This document shows, in pieces, positions 55,801 to 64,000 of a DNA stretch of 64,000 bases (positions within the stretch are counted from its first letter, which is position 1; every line of letters begins with the position of its first letter). The position numbers were made by a program, and so were the translations under genes. The stretch comes from Leptodontidium sp. MPI-SDFR-AT-0119 (taxonomy: Eukaryota; Ascomycota; Leotiomycetes; Helotiales; Leptodontidiaceae): the NCBI GenBank assembly GCA_020726505.1, contig JAHLEZ010000013.1:2356001-2420000 (forward strand), written 5' to 3'. Below the pieces are notes generated by a model, which was given only the letters and a program-made list of their open reading frames with translations, was not told the origin of the DNA and did no database searches.

Positions 55801-58065
55801 GTGAGTATACTTCCGCTTAAAGAGAGCGCTAGTATGCCCGTAGCTATTATATTAAAGAATCGTACTTATTTATAAGTAGTAATTCCGGTATATATTCCCC
55901 CTATTATAGTAAAAGAAGCCCTTACTCAAGTAGTAGATAAAGCCCCCGCGTATATAAGTGAGCTAATAGTACTCGCCGCGGATGAAGCCTCTCTTATAAA
56001 ATTAAGTGAGAATGAACTGGCTAAGCGAATCGGAATTAGAGAGGCCTCTCTAGTTAAGAAAAAGCGCTAATTAAAACTAAAGGGAGCTTAACCTTAACGT
56101 AAGAGTGATCGAATCGCCGGAGCTTCGTTAAGAGTAAGTAAACCGCTGCGAAAAGGAGTATATAGTTAACGTAAGAGTGATCGAATCGCTAGAGTTAATT
56201 TATTGATTCTTATAACTATGAGTTCTGTAGAGATAGTATAAAGCGCGGAAACGATCGATTCTACTTAGGCAATCCCTGAGTATTTTAATACCTCTTTTGT
56301 AAATCTTTATCTATTTAAGGATTAAGGGGGTGAAGAGCTCACTACGTTATATAGTGTGATTCTTGTAGTAATTCTTCTTAAATCAAAGGAAGCGAAGAAG
56401 ATTTTAGTGCTAGACTTTGGCTTAAGTACTTCAAAAACAGAGTTACCTCGAGTTTATTAGAAAGACGCTCTAAAAGAGCTAAGGTCCTAGAAGGATCTGG
56501 CAGATTATTAATTCGGAGAGTAGTTTAAGGCTGACGTAGAGCTTGAAATTAAAAACCTAGAATTTAGAGACTATTAGAGAGTCGTGAAAGAAACTGAAGC
56601 TAAATTAATAAAGCTTGTGCTATTAATGTGGGTTTTTACGTATAAAGAGGCTCTAGATAGTTATATTTCTCGATGCCGATTAAGGCTAGTCGTACGAGGC
56701 GATCTCTAAGACAAGGCTACTGTGCTTTTAACGTACGCTGTAACCCTTGTATTAAAGAGTTTCTAATTGGCTATGGCTCTAGCCGCGCATTTTGACTTAG
56801 AAATACGGCAATTCGACGTTATTAACGCATTTATTAATGCGGTTCAGAGTAAAGATTCGCCACCGGTCTTATACTAGCTACTAGACGGCTATCGCTCTTA
56901 TGGCTTATACGTTGAGGTTAATCGAGTACTATACGGCATAAGAGACTCTCCTTCTTTATAGTATAAGGAGTTTATTAAGACTCTTATATAGCTCTATTTA
57001 ATCGCAAGTAAGGAAGAACCTTATATGTTTTTTAATTAAAAGAGAAAGATATTTATGTTATTCTTTGTGGACGACATTTTAGTCTTTTATTATAGGAACA
57101 ATCTTACCTTAGCCGAAGCTGTGATTACTAGAATTTATTAGGCATACAAGCTTCGCGAGATAAAGACAGTAGACTAGTTCCTTGGAGTTAGGATTATTAG
57201 GAATCGAGTACAGGGAATAATCTCTCTTATTTACGACATATATATCGAGAAAATCGCTAATAAATTCAGTCTAACGACATTATTACTAAGGAGTATATTA
57301 CTTCTAGGAGTCGAGCTTACTAAATATAAAGGCATAACTCCCTTTAGTCGAATAAAAGAGTACTAAGAAAAGGTCGGATTAGTACTTTACCCGGCAATTC
57401 TCATTAGACCCGATATTATATACGTAACTTCGCGACTATCTCACTTCTTAATAAATCCAAGCGAAGAGTATATTAAGGCTGTAAATTAGACTATTAAATA
57501 CCTTTGGAGTACTTGATACTTGGCTATTTAGTACTTAATAGAATAATAAGAAATTCAGCTGTTTATTACCTCAGATACCTCTTTTGCTAACGATGCCGAG
57601 ACTCGACGATTATCCCAAGGCTTTACCGCTACTCTCTTCGGAGGTGTTTTTGACTGGAAAGCTGGTTTATAAGTTATAGTTACTACCTTAACTACTGAAG
57701 TAGAGTTACTAGGAGTCGAAAGAACTGCTAAGGCAATAATAGCACTTAAAAGGCTGTTTATAGAGATCCTTCTTAAGTTAAGAGAAGTTTAGAAAATCTA
57801 CTGCGATAATAAGTAAACAATTCGACTAATTATTAGCGAAGGTGAGCGAATTATAATAAAGTTACGTCACGTTAATATTTAGAATATATGGCTTTAGTAG
57901 GAGTACTCTAAGGGGACTTTTGAGATTACTTATTTGTTTACGATAGAGATGCCGGCAAATGGACTTATTAAGAACTTTACTCGTTAATAATTCGATCATT
58001 TCCGAGCTCTTTTGAACCTTAAGGACGTTAGAGCGTAGATCTCTATTGCTCTATAGTTTTCTTAA
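52816..58065 (+). pseudogene. Copia Gag-Pol polyprotein frame, dozens of RIP-type stops
   Basis: From the ATG at 52816 a single frame of 1750 codons can be followed to 58065 without net frameshift. Gag-like start MADSRSDYIKDRKGWTKFNT; protease-like LNNCSAIYIVNNKSLL near 54025; pre-integrase HLGPKAL (54541) with CEHC; integrase core DLFDYDLSYDGSN and LLVIKDEYSKKILVFLTLNK; reverse transcriptase DLEIRQFDVINAFINA (about 56800) and FFVDDILVF (57061); RNase H and KLRHVNI near 57860. In-frame TAG and TAA occur dozens of times, almost always where CAG/CAA or TGG would restore the expected residue, so C-to-T at CpA and G-to-A at TpG explain them. Confidence 0.9.
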
Positions 58066-58378
58066 TCTTTCTTTCGCAAAATCTTCCCTTTGATTTAATT
58101 TACATTCTTTTGAATTGTATATTTCCTTTGTTTCTTGTATTTTTTGTTACTTATTTCGAGTATATTACAAGAGCTGTAATGCTCACTTTAAGTTTCCTTT
58201 GTTAAAGTAATGTTATTAGGGTGGCTAGCCCTCAAAATCCGCCCTTTATTACTACTAGGGCTATTTCTAGGAATCTGAACCTCTTAAAGTAAATATAAGG
58301 GGTAACTTGGTTGTATAAGGGTTCCTAAGCCCTGAGAGTACACTACCTCCGCTCACAAGCGCCCGTCCTCCTCTAGCT

Positions 58379-59167
58379 CTAGAGTTGTCTAAAGAGCAGC
58401 CTAATATTAGTTAAGAAACTTTTAAGGTCAGCGAGCTTAATAAAAGGGTTCTTATAATTACTTACACTTTAAGGCTCGTCCGCCTTAATCGCCTTAATAA
58501 GACAAGTGGCGAAGGGAGCTACCTTAGTAAAGTAAGGGACACATTTATGCCCGAAAGAGCACTAAAAGCACTAAGCACCGCGCCCAGTAGTATTCTCCTA
58601 GTAAACGCCAAGTAACGAACTATCCTTGCCCTTCTTGCTACTAAGGGCTAAACGAGCGCAGTGTTAGTAAGGCACCGCGCGGCGCGCGCCGGCAATAAGA
58701 ACTGACTTCTTCTTCTTAGTCTCAGCGGTCTTAACGGCGTCGACAAAGACGTCGTCGGAGGAGCCAGTAGAGCCGGCGGGAGACAAGAGCGCAGCAGGGG
58801 CCGCAGAGGGCTCTCCCTAGCCTCCGGCGAAGGAGGAACTTAATTCCGCAAAGGGAGTAAGTGAACTTTAACCCCGAGGGGAGGGAATTCCTAGGGAAGA
58901 GGAAGGGGGAGGGATCTAACTTAAAACATCGTCTAGAGTGTACCCTTAAATGTCCGCGAGTACACTAGCCACGGCAGAGTGCTCGGAGGCGGCGGCAGGG
59001 GAAGAGGGGCCGGCGGGGACACGAGCCGGAATAGTACTAGCGTCGGAAGAGATCTGTTTATTATAGTTAGCCCTTACAAATTTAGTCTTACGATTAGCCA
59101 GCTAAATCCCGATCCTTCGACTTCGATCACTACACTAAGGGAACACTATTTAACTTACAGAAGACAT
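58379..59167 (-). pseudogene. Antisense ORF in the copia element's 3' region, Cys/His motif
   Basis: On the strand opposite to gag-pol, the ATG at 59167 opens a 263-codon frame that keeps phase to 58379. It is interrupted only by TAA/TAG codons of the RIP type. It starts MSSVS, has a Ser/Pro/Ala-rich middle (PARVPAGPSSPAAASEHS, SAAPAALLSPAGSTGSSDDV), then a Lys-rich stretch (VKTAETKKKKSVLIAG) and a conserved-looking end: HCARLALSSKKGKDSS, then C-x2-C-SFGHKC (with two stops next to the Cys), then KVAPFATCLIKAIKA. The Cys/His pattern (CxxC...GHxC) resembles small Cys-rich proteins often seen as hypothetical ORFs in fungal genomes. Its GC content is higher than that of the surrounding element. 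Function unknown. Confidence 0.55.
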
Positions 59168-59319
59168 AGTTATTATTCTTGTTATTGTTATTGAGGTTAA
59201 GGTTGAGGTTATTATAGTTACTAGAGGAAAATTTATAAATAAAACAAACTCTTGTACTACTATATATTGTTTTCCTGTCTTCTTTTGGCCTAGCGTGGTC
59301 GCTTTACAGCTAGGGGGTG

Positions 59320-59696
59320 TGTCACGGTACGGAAGGGGGTTCCAAGTGGGTCTCGTCCACCGTGGTCAGTGGCAAGGTACTGTTAACCATAGAATAACGT
59401 CGAATACTCTGATTCTCCCCACAAATTTCTACAAGTAGCGAAAGAAAATACCAGGCTGGACGAGACCCACTTGAAACCCCCTTCCGTACATGGTTAGCGG
59501 CACTTACTACGCGAGCCTACTGAACAGCTAGGCGTGCTTCCTACACACCCACAACTAGCTAAACCTACCTACTTGACATATATATAGCTAGCTTTTCCCT
59601 TTTTAACGAGAGGGCAGAGCACTTCTCAATCAATCTTTTGCTCCCCACTACTTTACTAATTCTCACTTCTCTACTCTTTTAGTATTTTACGTGATA
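59320..59696 (+). repeat. 3' LTR of the copia element, split by a MITE
   Basis: 377 bp, of which 157 bp are a MITE and 2 bp its TA duplication; the remaining 218 bp match the 5' LTR in length and sequence, ending GTGATA. Confidence 0.9.
59330..59486 (+). mobile_element. 157-bp MITE, Tc1/mariner-like (TA duplication)
   Basis: Terminal inverted repeats of about 30 bp with one mismatch: the left end begins CGGAAGGGGGTT and the right end finishes AACCCCCTTCCG, and both carry CAAGTGGGTCTCGTCCA. TA flanks both sides (59328-59329 and 59487-59488), whereas the intact 5' LTR has a single TA at that point, so the insertion and its duplication are directly visible. No coding capacity. It shows little RIP-type divergence between its ends. 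Confidence 0.9.
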
Positions 59697-59701
59697 ATAA
59701 A
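59697..59701 (+). repeat. Target-site duplication ATAAA, right
   Basis: Matches 52462-52466. Confidence 0.8.
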
Positions 59702-62289
59702 TAAGTACTTTTTTACCTTAATAGTAAACTTTCTTAAAGAAAGCTAGATATTTTCTTATAATTAACTTGCCTTGCTATAACTTAACGCGCGTTCTTGTTT
59801 TAATTATATATTTAATTAATAAACTAATTAATAACTTTAAATACTACTTAACCCCACTCTACTACTATTATTAATTTCCCCCCCTCGTCGGCGAAGCTTT
59901 AGAAAAGGAAATACTTTTTTACGGCTAGGCTTTACTAATACCCCTATCCCTTCGGTCAAGACCCTTATAAAGGAACCCGACAACTTCAAGGAATCCGATT
60001 CGAACTCGGATGCTAAATCCTAAAACTTCTTCGACGCATCGCTAGAACTTACCGTTATAAAGGGCCTTACCCCTACTTAATAAGCAAAGGTAGACTAGCT
60101 AATTAAGGACTTCGTTAACTTTGTTATCGCCGCTGCTATTATATAGGCCCTTACTTAATATATTATTAATAACCCTCGTTAAGAGACTCGCACTTCTTCC
60201 TCTTTTTACGACTAATTAATACGTGCTTTTATAGCCGATCTTTAGCTAACCGCCGATTATTATTTGCTAAAATTAAATATATCGATTTTAGTAGTAGTGA
60301 AAATGTTGGTATCTAACCAAGGTTCGATACCTAATATCAGGGTAACAAAGAATATAATAAGTGAAGTTTAATTAAGTATATTCCGTGTGTTCCTTTTGTA
60401 TAAAAGGGAAAGTTACCTTAAATACATTAAGTACTAAATCCTGTAGCTCGTATAAGTATTACTCGTACGAAACTAGGAGGCAAGGTATAAAACTAAGCTT
60501 TATCTCGGCTAAAAGAGACGACTATTTTTGGAAGCTGTTAAAGTAAGAGAATGCCTCTTAGTTAAGGCTATCCTAACATTAGTAACTCTTCTTTTATTAA
60601 AAGAAAAACTCTTTTATTTTCCTTTTTTCTCCTTTAAATAAAGTGCGCGCAACTTAGCACATTATCCTTAGCTTCTCTTTTTCCTTTATACAAAGCACGT
60701 GCCCTATATGACTTCGACTTACTATATTAAATAGTAACCGCTTTAAAAAGGAACGACTTCGTTTCTTCCTCGTACGTTTCTCGCTAGCTAACTATTAGCC
60801 TTTCTCATACACAAAAGAGATTTTCTAAATTCCCTCTTCTCTTCTTTTTCTCTTCTTCTTTAACTAATAGTAACAATAGTAATAGTAATAGTAAGTCCCC
60901 TTTCTCTTTTTTATATAGCTCTCCTCCTCCTTAAATATTCTCTATACGACTTAAGATAGCCTTATATAAATCGGCGCCTCTCTTTTTCGCCTTGCCTACA
61001 AGGTAATCTGATTCGTTGTCGCTATATACTAACGATAAGTCTTCCGTAGGCCACAATACTACTACTACTACTACAACTAGGTGAGTACTCTCCCTCGTAC
61101 GAAGTCTACCCTCTCAAGACTAGCTTCGCATAACTACTATAATATTAATAAGGTAGTATTAACGCCTGCGTAGCCACACTACACTATACCACACTATATA
61201 ATATTAGTCTTTTTCTTTTTATACAAGCTAGCCCTTATCCCCAAGATATAACTTCTCGTATAAACCTCTAGTCCTTTTGTCTAAAAACTAACATTATATA
61301 AGGCCCTTATTCTCTTTAACGCCGTCAATGCCACGCTAGCTACTGCCAACGCCAACGCTTAGCCTATACTTATTATCGGCGGGCAATAACTAGGCCCGTT
61401 ATATTATAATACGTTATAATAAATAGTCTTAGCTATGCTAGGACGTAATATCGCCTTTGTACAAGGGCGTATTATACCCTAGCAGTTTATAATATATCGG
61501 CCTTCATACGTTAATGCCCTCTTAATTTAATCGAGAGGTGTTATCTAAGCTATTCTTTATATTAAATGTTCCCGGCGTAGCTTAACGCCTTTTCCTAACT
61601 ATACTTTAGTTTAAGGTTATTTTAGGGATAGTTATAATAATTACAAGTAGCGAGATTATGCCGCTTGTTATAATTCCCCTCTTAAAGACTTATTATTTAA
61701 AAACAGAGGTTTAAGAAATAAGAGTAACGAGGTTTAAGTAGTTATTATATAAAGGGTACTATAGGGATTTATTATTAGACTTATACGAAGGGGCTTAATA
61801 AAAGATAAATCCAGAGATACTCTAATTATCTTATAACTTCGTATATATCTTTTGTGTTCCCTTTTATTTACAAGCATAATTCCTTTTTATAGCTAAGTTT
61901 CTGGGCATCGTATAGAGGCTCCCTTTAAGTAAATGGACTTAAGCTTATCTTTAACCTTTACGCGGTGCTTAAGATAAGTACTTCGTATAGGAGCTTATAC
62001 GAAGGAAACTAATGGAGATTTCCCTTAATCGATCTATTATTAGATTATCGTTAAATAGTTAGTCGTTAGATAGTTGATCGTCGTATTAGATATTATTTGT
62101 TTAGTTGAGAAATACATAACTATTGTTTCGTATAGTATTTAAATAAGTAACTAAAGTAAAAAAAAAAACACGTATTTAATAAATAAAATCATTATATCGT
62201 ACGATATTATTCTTCCCTTAGCTTTACTTTCTTTTTTCTCTTAACTTATCCTTTTACTTATACAATAATTTAAATATTATTAATCAGCT
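59702..62289. other. RIP-mutated repeat DNA with a gag-like remnant
   Basis: Very TA-rich, no open frame. Between about 59886 and 60360 on the plus strand a frame with RIP-type stops reads SVKTLIKEPDNFKESDSNSD, NFFDASLELTVIKGLTPT and DFVNFVIAAAII, in the style of a retrotransposon gag. The rest could not be read. Confidence 0.45.
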
Positions 62290-64000
62290 TTTCTAAGCTT
62301 TTATTTAGGTTTAACTTCATTATTATATCCGCCGGGTTATCTTAACTATTAATTTATTAGATTTTTATAAGTTCTTGTTGTTCGTATAATTAATATAAAG
62401 CCATAATATTGATCATTAGTCGCTTCTCTTTCGTAATACCGAGCTTCACGAGGTATTCGTACAGCGAGAACGAGTTTATATAAATAATAATTAGGATTAT
62501 TAGTATCTTAAGCTGTGACGTAATAATATTAATCGTACTCTTTATTACGATTATTATATTAACCCCGTTAATTATACCGTAGATTTCGGAAGCTAAGACA
62601 CTTCGTGTTACTTATTTACTCTTCGTACTACTTTAATAAAATAAATTTCTAGAAAAAAGAAACGAGTCTTAATCGTTCGAATCGGGGTCGTCGTCTTCTA
62701 TGCCGAGAATTATTACGTATTTAAGCTAGGAACTTAAGTCCTTATTATTCGCAAAGGATCCGTTAATAAAAACAAATAACTTTATATAATATAAGTTTAA
62801 AGGAATATAATTTAATCCTCGTCTGATGTTTTGAATTTGCTATTAAATGCGCTTATTTAAGTTCTTTACGTTGGTATCCTTTAGTTCTTAGAATTAAGTC
62901 GTAACTAATAAGTTGTATAAAGCTTTAAGTTGGCATAAAGTTACAATATATACCCCTCGAGCCCGTTATTCCCAATACTAGTTTGTATAGTCCGGTGCTC
63001 TTAAGTCAACTTCAACTAACTTCTCGCCTTGCCCTTTCTAAAGGATTTAGACGAAGTCCTTTCGATTATATATAATATATCCGTTAAACGCAAGGAGTAA
63101 TTCGTATAATAAACAATCCTTCGGTTTTATAGAAAAACTGGTAATTTCGAGTTTTTTTTCTTCCTTCTTTTAAAACTCGTTAGTAACTAAGATTAAGGTA
63201 TCGTCCGTTTATATTCTAATTACGCTAAACGGCATTCCTAGTTAAGTAATTAAAAGGCATAGATTATACGAAGATGTTTTTATATATAACTTGACTTTAT
63301 AATATGTATCGTACGTCCCCTACTAGTATATTCCTAATTCCGGGATACCGTATAATAGCTTTCGTACGAGTATAATTATATCCGGCGAGTAGTTACTAGT
63401 AATTTGCTTTAGTAGTCTCGTATAAATCGTACGATTTAAAAAGTTATCAACTAAATATACGCCTAAGTAATATCCCGAATAAAGATTAATAACCCTTTTT
63501 ATACAAGTGACGAATAGAGTGCCAGAATTAGTCGCTAACTAATCTATTAAATCGTCGGAGACTAAGTAAGGATCTGTTCCTTTCCCGCGTTATTATATAC
63601 TTAAATCACGAGTCTAGATTTCTCGTATAAAGCTTTAGTTGTCTTCCCTTTGATTTCATTAACAAGCCGGGAATTAAAGATCTGTCCACGATGTTGCCTT
63701 AGGTCGTATTATATAAACTCAAATACGCCTCGAGTAATTAAGTTATTAATTTCCTTTTATTAAGATTCTTTAAATAAAAGACTAAGGCTAGTGATTTTCC
63801 TTACTACTCGTATCGTACGAGATAAGTCTAAGTCGTATTGTTCTTTCCGAGTTAGGAAAACTTCTAGTAATCATACGAGTCCTTTCTCGAGTTCTTACTT
63901 TGTCTTAAACGGAATTAAAATAATTAGCCGTACTAAAGGAGACACCTAGTTTAATCGTATACGGTCCTCTAGGGCCTCGGCGATTTCTTCCGTATAAAAC
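62290..64000 (-). pseudogene. Second copia-type pol (RT/RNase H), RIP-mutated, runs off the window
   Basis: On the minus strand the frame reads, from the window edge inward: GVFEFI, FNSRLVNEIKGKTTKALYEK, SRLVI, then QSPT-like segments, RYPGIRNI, the reverse-transcriptase catalytic region TDDTLILVTNEF (about 63205), KLVEVDLRAPDY and RARGVYIVTLCQLKALYNLL, then the RNase H start KLFVFINGSFANNKDLSS (about 62780) and GIINGVNIIIVIKS, NIITSQLKIL, KLGITKEKRLMINIMALY. TAA/TAG stops sit at Gln/Trp positions, again RIP-type. This is a different copia lineage from the element at 52467-59696. Its gag/integrase part and LTRs are outside or unreadable. Confidence 0.75.

Larger units (their letters stand above)
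52467..59696 (+). mobile_element. Full-length, RIP-mutated Ty1/copia retrotransposon
   Basis: Both LTRs (218 bp each after removing a nested MITE), the 5-bp target duplication ATAAA, and the order gag, protease, integrase, reverse transcriptase/RNase H define a complete copia-type element of about 7.1 kb before the MITE insertion. The whole polyprotein frame (52816-58065) keeps one phase but is filled with TAG/TAA at positions where Gln or Trp are expected. A 1.25-kb tail between pol and the 3' LTR carries an antisense frame. The element cannot encode a working protein. Confidence 0.9.

Noticed and set aside
52816..58065. Idea that TAG/TAA are reassigned codons (Gln/Trp) in the copia element
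   Set aside because: Intact host genes in the same window use normal stops, and the pattern includes silent C-to-T changes and LTR transitions, so RIP explains it.
58979..59194. Gly-rich plus-strand frame of 71 codons
   Set aside because: It is the complement of the Pro/Ala/Ser-rich part of the antisense ORF and ends in simple sequence.

Overview
The window is nuclear DNA of a filamentous ascomycete (Pezizomycotina). Evidence: genes split by 40-170 bp introns with GT-AG ends and CTAAC/CTGAC branch sites, fungus-specific families (HET domain, fungal NACHT/ankyrin NLR, Zn(II)2Cys6 regulator, PD-(D/E)XK-like protein, NucA/NucB-like secreted protein), and repeats riddled with C-to-T/G-to-A changes of the RIP (repeat-induced point mutation) kind. 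Leotiomycetes is a plausible class but cannot be fixed from the sequence alone. The layout is that of an accessory, transposon-rich, perhaps subtelomeric segment: islands of normal-GC genes between AT-rich deserts of mutated transposons.

Region by region. 1-5.3 kb: a broken Tc1/mariner transposase (-), a PD-(D/E)XK-like gene (+), then an AT-rich desert with a 0.39 kb repeat that recurs at 15.4 kb. 5.3-9.7 kb: a HET-domain gene and two decayed tandem copies of an unrecognised gene. 9.9-16.5 kb: three decayed genes (-), a pogo/Fot1 transposase fragment and an intact CorA-like membrane protein gene. 17.5-20 kb: a Zn(II)2Cys6 regulator. 20.3-23.3 kb: a second desert with a LINE ORF1-like remnant. 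23.3-31.1 kb: secreted hydrolases, namely a GH1 glycosidase, a broken rhamnosidase-like gene behind a hAT-type MITE, and a three-exon lipase (-). 32.5-40.7 kb: a RAD5-like SNF2/RING helicase gene (+) converging on a nine-exon NACHT NLR gene (-). 41.7-51.5 kb: F-box-like gene, truncated NucA/NucB-like gene, a membrane-protein pseudogene with an internal deletion, a coiled-coil ORF, an NTF2/SnoaL-like gene, a second hAT-type MITE with a perfect 8-bp target duplication, and a medium-chain reductase. 52.5-59.7 kb: a complete but heavily mutated Ty1/copia retrotransposon with 218-bp LTRs and an ATAAA target duplication; it carries a 263-codon antisense reading frame with a Cys/His motif, and a 157-bp TA-duplicating MITE sits in its 3' LTR. 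59.7-64 kb: remnants of other elements, including a second copia-type pol on the minus strand running off the window.

The HET and NLR genes belong to families linked to non-self recognition; the glycosidase, lipase and nuclease-like genes point to an extracellular degradative repertoire. No coherent metabolic cluster is present: the reductase and the Zn2Cys6 regulator are 31 kb apart with no synthase between them. The strongest unexplained items are the antisense frame inside the copia element, the tandem unknown gene pair at 8.2-9.7 kb, and stop codons of RIP type in genes that look single-copy inside the window.
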